Shown here piece after piece: positions 1-10,347 of a stretch of DNA of 64,000 nucleotides (within the stretch, counting starts at the first letter, position 1; every line of letters begins with the position of its first letter). The notes beneath the pieces were generated by a model that searched no databases, was not told the origin of the DNA, and was given only the letters and a program-made list of their open reading frames with translations. This stretch comes from Acanthaster planci. Its lineage: Eukaryota; Echinodermata; Asteroidea; Valvatida; Acanthasteridae. The position numbers were made by a program, and so were the translations under genes. Location: the NCBI RefSeq assembly GCF_001949145.1, contig NW_019091549.1, positions 270,743-334,742 of the forward strand, read 5' to 3'.

Positions 1-2031
1 ATGCACATTACCAGTAAGTAATTACTGTTGGGAGATGGGTATTTTATTTAGTTATTTATTTTTATTTTAAGGTGTGCCTAAAGGAAGAAGTTCAACTACA
101 TGTAAATTAGGCATATCTTCCAAACATTTATGCAGAATTTCACCATGTTCTTGCTGTTCATGCTCCAGGGGGAGAGTTTAATATTAAGAATATTGATTAC
201 ACTGTCTGCGTTATCACAGAAAGATGAGCTTGGTGTGGTGAGGAATGTAAAATCAATCACTTCATGGAAACTGTCAAAATATTTGAGGGGGAACATCCAG
301 CTTTGAATTGATTGTACAGAGGGCGGTGCAACAGTATATGTTGGTATCACTGATCATAAATGGGTCATTCCATGAGGTTGGAGCACAGTTTGTGACGGTG
401 TCAATAGTTACATCTGCAACTTTTACCACCTGTCATGACCTGTAGAGAAGGTCATCTACTCTGTAAAAATGACACACAACTCTGTATTCGGCCCTGCAAG
501 ATGTATAACATTGTCAGTTTGGAATTCACATGCAGGGAAGTGGCTGTTCACTTTTTACGGAACCCATGTAACAACGGATGCTGTCAGAGACTGTGCCCCA
601 ACCCCATGGAATGACCCCAATGCTTGTACCAGGTGCAGAACGGCTCCTTACAGTATTCATCATTCATAATATCCATCCACTTCACGACAGGCCCCCCTCC
701 CCCAAACCTGTTTACATTGCCTGGAAGTGTTCCTTCACCTGCAAAGCAAGGACAAAGCGTGAGCATGGGGATATACCAGTGAAGTGAATGGTGCACGCGC
801 GAAGCAAAGATGGCACACCATCTGCAGAAACTGGTCAAGCATGCTCAGTATGTCCAGTGCCAAGTGCACACAAACCTGTGGATCCACGCAATGCTTTTCC
901 ACCAAAGGGTCGCTGTACACATAGATTAAAGGTGCCCACACTTGCCACTAAGGTCAACAGTGTCACCAATGACAGGGAAACATCCTTTTGTTCCATGTGT
1001 TTTCAGTCCTCTATAGTACAAGTAAAAGATGTACATCCATCCTGCACTAATAACAGTCTGTCGCAATAGTTCAATTGCCTTAAGTTTTCATGAAGATTTA
1101 TTTAAATCCTACCGTAAATTCATTTCAAACACTATCATGTCACCAGCTGAGTATTTTGTGCAAATACCATTTGTGAAATTTATTTATATTGAAATGTATG
1201 CATTGATAATAATGTTGCAAATTAATAAAATAATCATTACTTTCAACTTTGTCAGAGTGCACAGTGGTATGTAACTGATTGAAACGACGTCATTTAGAAT
1301 TACTGCACATGGAGGCACAGTTACAGGTCAATGACTTCTAAAGTTACGCCACAGTTTTATATTGACCAAGCACACCCTTCATATCAACATCGCCATCCTG
1401 TCTTGGTTCAAGGGCAGATGTACGGAAGTTTTAGAACAAGAGGCAGCACCTCCAGTGTGTCTGTGTTCCAAGAGCAAGAATGGCCTCAAAATCATGAAAT
1501 CCTTGCTTGTCTACCTTAATCATCAATCATCAAATGGAGCCCATCCGGCATGTTGGCAGTTGAACCTACAGACTACATGTATTTTATATATTTTCAATTA
1601 ATGCACACCTAAATATCAGTCTGACAGAGAAATGACTATTTTCGGGAGTCCTATTATTGTAACCGTTACTGCCTTAACCACTTGCCAATGCTATTATTTT
1701 CTGCCGATACTTTTGACTTCGGTAAACAGGCAGGATATTGCTGCAGACTTTCTATAGGCAGCAAAACGTACAGCCAAATGCCACCGAGACCGATTCCAAA
1801 GTCATCTGAACAGCACCTGTACGATCTTACTGCAATCTCAGATAGCGGACTGATGACTACCATGATGGGCCGTGCACAGAGGCCAAGTTCAACACACAAT
1901 CTGCCTCCACAGGCTTCTCGAACTTTGTATGTTCAAAACATGGGGATTGGTGGTTTCCAATTATACATTTGAGGTGATTCAAAGCATGATTGACACTTCA
2001 ACCAACTGTGCCTATGTGTACAGACAGCCAG
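1..2031. other. Gene-free flank downstream of COQ4
   Basis: I see no convincing coding exon here on either strand; open frames are short and lack splice context or recognisable protein patterns. The stretch is AT-rich and CpG-poor. On the minus strand an AATAAA hexamer (complement of 1179-1184) could end a long COQ4 3' UTR, but nothing else supports it. TTTATT-rich sequence at 38-70 offers further minus-strand AATAAA candidates. Confidence 0.4.
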
Positions 2032-2249
2032 CAGTGTTGCATTCGAGTCCATCCGAGTCACCGGTCATTCCAGAAGTCCAGTCACGAGGCCCTTCACAAG
2101 GCCAGCTGTAAGAAACAGCGAACAATGACAAAAGAATGCTTTTGTCACAGATCATTTGAATAGCTTGTGAATGGGCTTCAGACTGATGGACTCGTGATGG
2201 ACTAACGGGGACTTTACAAGGACTTGTGGTGGACTCGAATACAACATTG
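2032..2249. mobile_element. hAT-like MITE, copy A (218 bp)
   Basis: The ends are inverted repeats: CAGTGTTGCATTCGAGTCCA on the left and the reverse complement of TGGACTCGAATACAACATTG on the right. The 8 bases outside each end are ACAGCCAG and ATAACCAG, a degenerate 8-bp duplication (6/8 identical). The interior matches the element at 3513-3716, for example in the shared 'gaatagcttgtga' segment. CAGTG-type ends with 8-bp duplications are typical of hAT elements. It is too short to encode a transposase and is therefore non-autonomous. Confidence 0.75.
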
Positions 2250-2501
2250 ATAACCAGATCACGTTCTTAAGTCCTAAGGCACGGAGTAATTCAATAATCC
2301 TACAACAGATTTGCATTACGTTGGATGTAACACAGCCACCATTACTTTACATGGAAAGCTGTGTACTGGATATGTTTGAGCGCAAATTGGATAATTGGAG
2401 GGATCAGGAAGCTTCAGAACGGAAATTTCAAGGAACTGGGAGTTCTGATTGTCCCAACAGATGCCGGTAAAGCCGCTGACGGAGCTTGACTGAGCCTTGT
2501 G

Positions 2502-2661
2502 TCATCTGTACTCGGTGAATGGTTTGATGCCGATCTCGCCGCAGAGCTCGGCCATCGGCTGCTCCCACCGCTTCTCAAAGTAGATGTTCAGCAGCAGCTT
2601 GGCCCTGGGTGCTGCCTGCACCACCCAGGGGATGTACAGGCTTGTCAACTTGCCAATGTGC
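2502..2661 (-). CDS. COQ4: COQ4 exon 6 (C-terminus and stop)
   Basis: The acceptor is GGCCGCTCAG. It encodes [20 protein letters not shown], then [20 protein letters not shown] and a short GIKPFTEYR tail before TGA at 2504-2502. The YFEKRWEQ block and the short tail match the C-terminus of other COQ4 proteins. Confidence 0.95.
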
Positions 2662-5600
2662 CTGAGCGGCCAAAAACAACAACAGTGAAAGATATACATG
2701 TACACTGTGGGCCACTGATGGAGTCTAGTTGGCGAAGTGGTTCTTTCCTCACCGTTCGCCCCTGCGACCCGGGCTCAATTCCCTGTTCCTTCCACAGANT
2801 CAGTCCCCAACCTGATTCTGAGAGTTGTCGCCTAGAACTTCCTTTTTGTACTTCTTATAAATTGAAGTTGGCATCTTCGGTGTACACGTGCACATGCATC
2901 CAGAGTGAAACTCTCTCAAACTTCACAGCCTTCACCATGTTCTGACCATTCTGTTGATTAATTTGACGTAATCTGCTGTAAACAACCATTTCACAGCCGG
3001 ATTAGGATTTGAAAATTTGGATTTGGAATCTGCCATATTCGGATAAAAATGGACTCCGACTTGGCTCGGACTTGTGGTTTTGACTTGGACAAAATGGACT
3101 TGACAACATCACTGAGTAAAGCGTGTACCTTCTTTTGACGCGCAGGGGTCCAAACATCGCCCCCAGGGCCGTCATGGGCAGCCTCGTGTTGATCATCTCA
3201 AACCACTTGACGGTCACCTCGCCCAGCATGGTGGCGGGCATACCCAGCAGGGCATGGTTGAAGTCGTGTATTTCGCGGTATCGCTGCATCACGTACGCCA
3301 GGTCAGGGTCATCCACGAAGTGCACAGGCGTGCGCGAATCCGACGTGATCCTCTGCAAGTAAATGAAATCTCGTTATGTGCTGTATTGGCTTGTTGCAAT
3401 TACAGGTAAGGGTGGCACAACCACAATCGGGGGAGGTCCACATCAAGGGGGAGGGATTAAGACCCGATCACAATCAACTTGGCTGCAAACACAAATTCAA
3501 ATCTGTAATATCCAGTGTTGTAGTCTAGACCATCAAAAGACCAGACACAAGACCAGACATAAGACCAGGCACAACACCAGTCACAAGTAACAGGGTGAAC
3601 AGTGACAAAGGAAAGCTTTTGTTGCAGTTCAGTTCTGAATAGCTTGTGACTTGAATTCAGACTGGAGGTCTTTTGTGGTCTTGTGAAGGTCTTAAGTGGT
3701 CTCAACTACAACACTGGTAATATCATGGCAACTTTGGCAGATTGTCATCCTGAAAGATCCTCCATCCAGCCGGTATCAACAGTAAGCAACAAGCAATCCC
3801 TGAACAAACCACAGGATGTGAATTTATGGGATTCACTGGAAGCAGGTAACAGTCAGGTACATAAAGCAGATCTGGGCTTTCTTTGAAGAAATAAACCCAG
3901 CAGTGAAGCCGTTTCATCAAATCTTAACAGTAAAAACACTATGACTTGTAAACTCTCCACCATGTGCCTTTTTCAGGAGGTAATTTCAGACTCTTTGAAG
4001 GTTTGGGGAATAACAGTAACAAGGGAACCGGGCACGCACCACTTTTGGTCAGGTGTTGGGTATGGGTTGCCCAACAAGGTGCAACTAATCACTCACATTC
4101 CTCTTCATGAAGTCGACGTACTCCCTTCCCAGGGTGCCTTGGGGCAGACTGGCCAAACAGTCCATGTCCACTGTTCTCGTGTTGATTCTCGGTCTGTCAC
4201 TGACAAATGGAAACACAAAATGATAAATGCTATATTACCAAAAGAAAGAATGCCAAAACAAAGAAGTGTTTACGTATTCAAAGCTATCATCTCCTGCAAA
4301 AAGTAGATCATTGATTAACATACATTCACAGCTCAGCCATTCCTATTCCTCGACAGCCCATCGTGTGGTGGTCTTTAACGGTTGATGAAGCACTGGCTGG
4401 CTATCTTTTCCGTTACCACATGAAATTTCAATAGACTCCTGGGAAATCTGGTACCTTTTCCCTTGTACAGGTTGAATGTTTATACTCTTCATTTATTTGC
4501 AGAGTACTGCCAGCGAATGGGCATTTTGAGAGTCCCAAAGTCACACAACACTTGCTCCTTGCATTCTGCGCAACCCCATGCCGTAGCGCCACGTACGCAC
4601 CAATCTTCACATGAGGAGATTATTTACAAATGTACAACTACTCACAAGACTCGGCTGTTTCTGATTCCCTTCCTTGATTCCTGAGGGCCCTAAAGCAGGC
4701 TTTCTTATCGGACACGTAATTCAACCTATTTTTATATTTTTTTTTTCTTTCTGGCTGTCACTTTGATCACCAGTGTGGGGACCGTTGTTTTCTTTGTTCT
4801 ATATAATTTGTCTTGTTAACGTTATGTGCGGGGCTGCATACCCGCAGGTAATAGCAGTTTATTTCACTTTGGCAGTCACTGACCCACATAACTGTTATTT
4901 GTCTTGTTATGGATTCGGAATTTCGTCCTTGGTCCCTGCTACTGCTTATATGTGTGTTTTGGTTGTTTTTTACATACTTTTTGTTCAATTTTGCTTTGTC
5001 TGTTCTTGTGATGGCCAAATAAATAATAATAATAATAAGAGGCACGTAAGCATGGAAGATTTGCAGGCACATCACGTAAGCTCATGTCTTTTTGAGCTGT
5101 GGGCTTCTGAGAAGAACAAGCCATTTCAACCCGACGTTACAAGCTAATCTGTCAAACTCTAAGCATGACCCTAGTCTAGCAGTCTCCTGATGGTGCACTG
5201 AGCACAGTGCTTGAGATATCAAGTTGAAAAAGTGCTTCCTTGAAGAACCAGGCAGCTCAAAAATAGATGTTCACTTCTGTGGTGTCACCGCAAACCTCCC
5301 ACACTTTCTTCATTTTCATCCTAAAAACCTACCTGTCTCTGTCAATTTATACCGTTTTCTTACATCTTGAAAATTTATAGCCGTGTTTGTAAGTTTGCCA
5401 GAGGTGTGGTTCTGCTGTCAGTTAAAAGTAAATCAAGGGATTGGGTGGCTGAAGATGGTAATTGCACCACTGATAAGGAGCAACGGTAATGCACAATTAC
5501 GGTAAATAATTTCAACACGATTAAACGGGGCGACTTTTCTACAAAACGAGGTTGAATACTGCAGCCTTGTCCTCCGTGGAATAAACATGACTGCCTGCTA

Positions 5601-7833
5601 AGATACGTGTACAAGAACATTGCAGCAATGAGACCAACAGGTGAAAGTTTTGCCGCAGAGTAGCAGGGTCAGTCTCCCTCATCGGAGCATGTCCACTTTC
5701 CACATTGTCTCATTTTACCGGCCGTCAACTCACTCGAGTATCTGTGTGCCCTCGGCATCAGCTAGCATCTTGTCGCGAAGCCTCTGTAATGCGTAGTGTC
5801 CGGTCACCTCGCCTAGTGTTGCAACCATATCTGTCACAGTGCACAAAACTTGTCATTTTCTACCTTTGAATTGAAAACCTGAACCATACGAGAGAAAAAA
5901 AAGAGGACAGTGTCCTCCAACCCACAGAAGTAGCTTGGCGGCCCACCAAGTTTTACTTGTCTCCCGCCAAGTTTAAAAAGTACCTGCCAAGCTTTAAAAT
6001 CTGGCAGCCAAGTTTTGACTTATAAACTGGTCTACAATTAGATAAAAATGTAAAAAAAATTGCATCCGAATTTTGGGTGAAAAACATCTCGTTGTAACAT
6101 GCCCACAAAGGCAGAAACCCTTAATTCCAAAAATGGGAAGCGAGGTCCTGAAGGTCTGCTTTTCAATATTTTTCAGTTTCAACCACGATTTAAAATCTGG
6201 AGAAAAACTGGGTAATCCTTATTCTCAGCTGTATTCTAGATGGAAACCATGCCAATTATAGAACAATACACACACCCAACAGATTTTACAGTGGGTCGCC
6301 TGCTAGGTGTAGCAAGATCCAACAGGTCAGCTGTCCCTGAGGGCCAATCAGCCTACCAGCCAATTTAAGATCAGTGGCTTTTTACTCAGGCTGACTAACA
6401 CTGTCTTTAGACTTGGGAGTTTCTACTGCTCCTGTTGACTGCCAAGTTCAACAGAAACCCTCCCCCCAGTAAGGAACCCCCTTTCCTCATTCAAATCCCC
6501 CAAATAAACGGCCACGCTTCATAACCTTATGGAACTTGAAAATGTCAGGGGCTGGATACAGACATCTTTTCAACAACTCTAATAATTACAAGTACATTAC
6601 ACCATAGAGTCGGTGTAATTATGTTGGTGTCTACAATGGACCTGGCTCAAATATTATGTTTATCAGTTTGAATCACCAGAATTCTACAAATAACCTTTTT
6701 GTAGATTTGGTCATAATTCCGCATTACTCTTGCCAGATTATGACAAAATGTCAAAAGAGGTGATTTGCAAAATTCCAGTCACTCGGATTAGTGTTCAATT
6801 TGCACTGAGATCTTTGAGAAGGCTTGATTTAATGGCAAAGTGGGAAAAACAAGTAATTTATGAAGTTCATTACCATCTCGATACGGGTCATAGAATGACA
6901 TGAAGGCTGATCCCATCGCAAGCAGTCCCTTCTGTAGCACAGTAGTTGGGATGTGTTCATCGTATAAACACGGATTGTCGTCGCTGGCCTGGGAACCAAA
7001 CTGATTGGTGACTTGGTCTTTATCTGAGCAAAAAAAAAGGCATAAAAATGAGATTTGAAATGAGATGTGCAATATACATGTACTGTCTGTCATTATCCAT
7101 GATTATTAGCGCATGAAAATAGGAATGCCTAAGTACTTTATCATATAAAGAAAAAATAAACATTTCATCAGAACTCTGTAGCACATAGGCCTAAATAAAA
7201 TTGAGATATATGAATCAGAATATTGGGGGTTAGCTGAAGTTTCATTAATTGCAAAATTTGAGGTAAACATATTGCTCCAGGAGACAAGAGAGAGGGACCT
7301 ACAGTACCCCCAGAACTGTGGGGTCTGTCGTCTGCTGCACTCCCACACACTCCGCAGTGGACGACAGACCCTAAAGTTTTGGGGGTAAAAGACATGCATA
7401 GGCTTTGTGAAAGGGTCCTGAAAGTAAATAACACCTAAGGATTACCAAAGTTTAAAAGAAATGTTACCACAGCCAAATGTTATGGATGTCAAAACTTTGC
7501 ATGCTACAAAACCTACGCTGAAGTGCGGTGATAAAAATATTAAATAATTCTATAGTACAGGCCCTAAATGAAATTTTAAAAATTATCAAGTCAGGGGATC
7601 TTCTTACCATCTAAATTGGCCGCAAAGTTTTCATCACCATGGCGACCGAGGTTTTCCTCGTGTTCCCTTTGGTTGATGCTTTCACAGTAGCTGTGTTGCC
7701 CTTCCAACCCGAATTGTGCAGTTGTCGATGCAAGCCTACCAAATTTTCGGCCACCAATTTGACCCTTTAAATGCCGATATCGACAAACTAAACCATTTCT
7801 CAACTGTGCTATGATAACCTTAGAGTGTGCCAT
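2502..7833 (-). CDS. COQ4: COQ4, coenzyme Q (ubiquinone) biosynthesis protein, mitochondrial; six coding exons
   Basis: Exons on the minus strand are 7833-7608, 7023-6874, 5830-5734, 4199-4097, 3352-3129 and 2661-2502. All junctions are GT-AG and the phases agree, giving 960 nt including the stop, or 319 aa. COQ4 acts in the inner-membrane CoQ synthesis complex (complex Q); in the human protein it has been linked to ring C1 decarboxylation and hydroxylation. The signature HDxxH-X11-E is present (H221, D222, H225, E237), followed by VKWFE. Other family blocks are [23 protein letters not shown] and YFEKRWEQ. The first 40 or so residues are basic and nearly free of acidic residues, as in a mitochondrial presequence. 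The protein is about 54 residues longer than human COQ4 (265 aa), almost all at the N-terminus. Introns hold a SINE and a MITE. Identification is firm; the exact start is less so. Confidence 0.95.
2719..2880 (+). repeat. tRNA-derived SINE in COQ4 intron 5
   Basis: A pol III promoter-like head carries TAGTTGGCGAAGTGG (A-box-like) and GGGCTCAATTCCC (B-box-like, about 2770-2782), with the usual spacing. The head resembles the reverse complement of the element at 45270-45460 ('ctttcctc..cc..cgcc'). The ambiguous base lies just after the head. The 3' limit is approximate. Confidence 0.5.
3129..3352 (-). CDS. COQ4: COQ4 exon 5 (metal-binding signature)
   Basis: The acceptor is TTTACTTGCAG and the donor is GTACAC. 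The encoded stretch holds [20 protein letters not shown], then [15 protein letters not shown] and VKWFE. This is the HDxxH-X11-E motif region that defines the family and coordinates a metal in homologous structures. It ends with [11 protein letters not shown], and two bases remain to complete the next codon. Confidence 0.97.
3513..3716. mobile_element. hAT-like MITE, copy B (204 bp) with perfect 8-bp target duplication
   Basis: The element starts CAGTGTTGTAGTCTAGACC and ends GGTCTCAACTACAACACTG, near-perfect terminal inverted repeats. It is flanked on both sides by GTAATATC (3505-3512 and 3717-3724), an exact 8-bp duplication as produced by hAT transposases. It sits in COQ4 intron 4. A short tandem run of 'agaccaga(c)acaa' units lies near the left end (3537-3590). 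Confidence 0.88.
4097..4199 (-). CDS. COQ4: COQ4 exon 4
   Basis: The acceptor is TTTGTCAG and the donor is GTGAGT. It encodes [20 protein letters not shown] then [14 protein letters not shown], matching the family RPRI and LGREY-x-x-F blocks. It ends in phase 0. Confidence 0.95.
5734..5830 (-). CDS. COQ4: COQ4 exon 3
   Basis: Bounded by the acceptor ...CTGTGACAG and the donor GTGAGT. It encodes (D)[20 protein letters not shown] then [11 protein letters not shown], matching the MVA-x-LGE-x-TG and LRD blocks of COQ4. It ends with two bases that join exon 4 to give Asp. Confidence 0.95.
5931..6019. repeat. CCAAG-periodic dispersed repeat, copy 1
   Basis: A run of 'gcCAAGTTTt' units spaced about 20 bp apart (at 5945, 5967, 5987 and 6007). 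The same arrangement recurs at 10260-10347 and 13431-13490, so this is a dispersed family with internal periodicity. It lies in COQ4 intron 2. Confidence 0.6.
6874..7023 (-). CDS. COQ4: COQ4 exon 2
   Basis: The acceptor follows a run of T (TTTTTTTTGCTCAG) and the donor is GTAATG. The segment encodes [20 protein letters not shown] then [10 protein letters not shown], the conserved N-terminal helix region of COQ4 (human counterpart: Y-x-x-H-I-P ... DPYRHDMVA). It enters and leaves in phase 1. Confidence 0.95.
7608..7833 (-). CDS. COQ4: COQ4 exon 1 (start codon, presequence)
   Basis: ATG at 7833-7831 opens 75 codons plus one base and ends at a strong donor (GTAAGA). The peptide begins [20 protein letters not shown] and is rich in Lys and Arg, consistent with mitochondrial import. 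The second half ([16 protein letters not shown]) is hydrophilic and not conserved in the family. A downstream start cannot be excluded. Confidence 0.85.
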
Positions 7834-8050
7834 GATTACAGAAGTTCAGATTCCTTAGCAAAATGCTGACAATATTTGCGTACTTTTCTGAACATCTTGA
7901 CTGTGTAAATATAAACATGTGTTCCTTAAATGCTAATGAGGCCAAATTTAACCAATCATTTAGCAACGATTTTCAGTTGACCTCCGAAGTTGCCTATCTA
8001 ATGAAGTCTGGCTCCGAGCCAGTTATGTATCGAGTGTTTTCAGATTATCA
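7834..8050. promoter_or_regulatory. Probable COQ4 promoter region, possibly bidirectional
   Basis: This is the space immediately upstream of the COQ4 start codon. CpG content around 7620-7770 and 8050-8100 is higher than in the surrounding introns. An 'accaatca' CCAAT-type motif lies at about 7951. A plus-strand noncoding exon may begin just to the right. No clear TATA box is seen. Confidence 0.4.
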
Positions 8051-8290
8051 TCTGTGAGGAAGCGGAGGCAATTACCAGACGTCGAAAGGGTGACAAGCCG
8101 GATACTAGGCATGCAAGGAGCAGACGAAGTCCACTCCAAATTGGTCCTTAAATCAACTCCATTTTGGCCCGTGGAATGACTGTCAGTGAAAAGTGTTCTC
8201 AGTCGGATACTCCTTTATGAAAAACACAGTCCATCATTCAGCCACTACTTGTCAGTTCTGCTCTGTGAGTGAATACACCGCCGTTGCCAG
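8051..8290 (+). other. Candidate 5' noncoding exon of the NEK6/7 gene
   Basis: The stretch ends in a strong splice donor, GTTGCCAG|GTAAGC, at 8290/8291. It is relatively CpG-rich and has no significant ORF. The first coding exon of the kinase gene at 20683 has an upstream acceptor (..CTGGGCAG at 20607) inside its 5' UTR, so one or more noncoding exons must lie further left. This is the best donor I noticed next to a CpG-rich patch. The link is inference. Confidence 0.3.
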
Positions 8291-8522
8291 GTAAGCGTTT
8301 GCTGTGTTCTGTATTTTCTTGCCTTGTTCGCTGTGGCATGTGTCGTGTGTCTGCTGTGCCAGCGCACACAGCCTGCATGCTATATACACTTGTACATGTA
8401 CAGTGTACGATGCAGGCCTTAACTAAAATCCTGTGACTTGTACCATAGTTTTACTATTCTGTTTTCCTTCCTCCATGCTTGTACCCTTTACACACAGTTC
8501 CTTCAAACAGTTAAGACATTAA

Positions 8523-8727
8523 GGAAAGAGTTCCATATACCTACATCATACATGCTCCACTTGACACCCGGCACACGAACATTATGAGACTGGTATGAAA
8601 AATTCTAAAGAATTGGTATTTTTCCTGCTAAATCAACTTTTCTGGACATGTTTTTGTTTTCTGACGGCTAATAAGTCTCTGTAGGAAATATTTACTGGCA
8701 TTTGTATATGGAACTCTTCCCGCTTAA
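8523..8727. mobile_element. Short TIR element, copy 1
   Basis: The left end GGAAAGAGTTCCATATAC is mirrored by GTATATGGAACTCTTCCC on the right. The interior ('cacttgacaccc', 'ttctgacggct') matches the stretch at 9215-9445 in direct orientation. TTAA-like bases lie next to both ends, but the exact duplication is uncertain. Confidence 0.55.
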
Positions 8728-8982
8728 ATACAAGTTTCTGCATGCTGCAGTTGTCTGGTTGTCTGCTAGGCCTAACACCAGCATTTTTTCCTGTTCGATA
8801 CAGAACTTAGGAGTTATATAGGCTCCAAAAAATTCTTGAAATCATCAATATCAACTTTTCCTCACACAATTTCCTCACACATTGCCAGCTAGGCTTAAAA
8901 TAAACCAAAAAAATAGTAAACAGTACCCTCTGTGATGCGTACATACAAGTGAGTCTTTTTTACCAGTGATTTTCAAGCACAG

Positions 8983-9062
8983 GTCGTAGTCTAGTGGCTA
9001 ACGCATACGTAATGGAGCCCACATGTGAAGCTCCCAGCTGGGTTCGATTCGTAGATACGTAC
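8983..9062 (+). repeat. tRNA-derived SINE head
   Basis: It contains TAGTCTAGTGGCTAACG (A-box-like) and GGGTTCGATTCG (B-box GGTTCGATTC) about 35 bp apart, followed by a 'tacgtacatgtat' tail. It does not fold into a complete cloverleaf that I can see, so a SINE head or tRNA pseudogene fits better than a functional tRNA gene. Confidence 0.5.
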
Positions 9063-9214
9063 ATGTATACCCACTTTGTTTTTATCCCCAAAAATTAAGA
9101 CTATTCTCCTTTGATATTTTTAAATTAACCTAAACATTTTATTACAGAATTTTGTTTTTCTGATTTGTGGCTGTGAAGGATTTTTATTAAAGGGAAGAAT
9201 GTGCTATATTATAA

Positions 9215-9445
9215 AATGGTCTGGAAAGAGTTTCATGCATGGACATCACTTGACACCCTGTGCACAAATACTTTGTGACTTGTCTGAAAATCTTAGAGTT
9301 TTCTACTGTAAGTAGGAATGATTCAATATTTTCACTGTTATACTTGACTTTTGGAGAGATGTTGTTACTTTCTGATGGCTTATATTAAACCACTGCAAGG
9401 GAAAATACACATAAGGGATTTCCATATACATGTATGGAACTCTCA
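9215..9445. mobile_element. Short TIR element, copy 2 (diverged)
   Basis: A direct-orientation relative of 8523-8727. The left 'GGAAAGAGTTTCATGCATGG' and right 'CCATATACATGTATGGAACTCTC' ends are weakened inverted repeats, and the interior motifs 'cacttgacaccc' and 'tttctgatggct' recur in the same order. Confidence 0.45.
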
Positions 9446-10259
9446 CCATGGTCTGATTCCCACCTTGTAAATACAAAAAGACAGTGATTTTGTTGGTGCA
9501 GAATCAGACTGACAATTTTTGGCCACAGAATCAGACTTGAAAATTAGTCCCCATTCCAGTTAAATATCCAAAAAGCCCTAAGTACTGTTTTCCTCAAGCA
9601 TGTAAGGGGTCCTTAGCTTAGGGAGAAAACAGTCAATGCAGAAATATTCAGTTTTAAGTAAAACCCTGGATAAATAGTGTGGGGAAAACCCACAGAATCA
9701 GAAATGAACTGAAAAACTAATCAATGTTTTGACCTTGGAGGGAGTCTAACATCAGTCCACATCGTTAGTATTATTTTTACCTTGAACATTGCCACTGGCC
9801 TACTGTACGTACAAGAAATACAAGCGACAAAACCGATATGCCCCATGCCCAAATGAATACGACTTAACTTGACTCAGGTATGAGCTCAACTAACCTGGGT
9901 ACGAGTTAACTTGGTGCAAGTCAACCCATTTCACCAATATAGATATCTCACATTTCTAGAGGTTCCTTTACTTTTTAGGTCACAGTCACGTCCAGCCCGT
10001 AGCAGTGGGTACTTCCAAAAATTAGGGGCCATTTTTTTCTTGTCCCTGTCGCATCTGACATATGATTTTGTAAACTGTTCAGAACACATTTTCTAATTTC
10101 CAAGAGTGATGAATTAATGCGAACTACCGTACCTGCCAAACAAATAGTAATAGTTTGAAATCAATTCCAGTGATATTTCCATGTCAAATAACAAAGGTCA
10201 GATGTAACAGGGACACAAAAAGGTCACATTTATAGACCCCTAGTTTCTGGAATTACCCA

Positions 10260-10347
10260 AGTAATCTGGTGGCCCACCAAGTTTTGCTTATTCCCACCAA
10301 GTTCATAAAATAGTCACCAACTTTAAGGTCTCAATGCCAAGTTTAAT
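10260..10347. repeat. CCAAG-periodic dispersed repeat, copy 2
   Basis: Same arrangement as 5931-6019: 'ggcCCACCAAGTTTTgCTTa', then 'CCACCAAGTTcataaaa', 'caCCAActTTAAggTCT' and 'tGCCAAGTTTaa'. Confidence 0.6.

Noticed and set aside
2499-2945. 148-codon plus-strand frame containing the ambiguous base
   Set aside because: It runs antisense to COQ4 exon 6 and through a SINE, with no family pattern.
8983-9062. Possible functional tRNA gene
   Set aside because: A- and B-box-like segments are present but I cannot form a complete acceptor stem and cloverleaf, so a SINE head is more likely.
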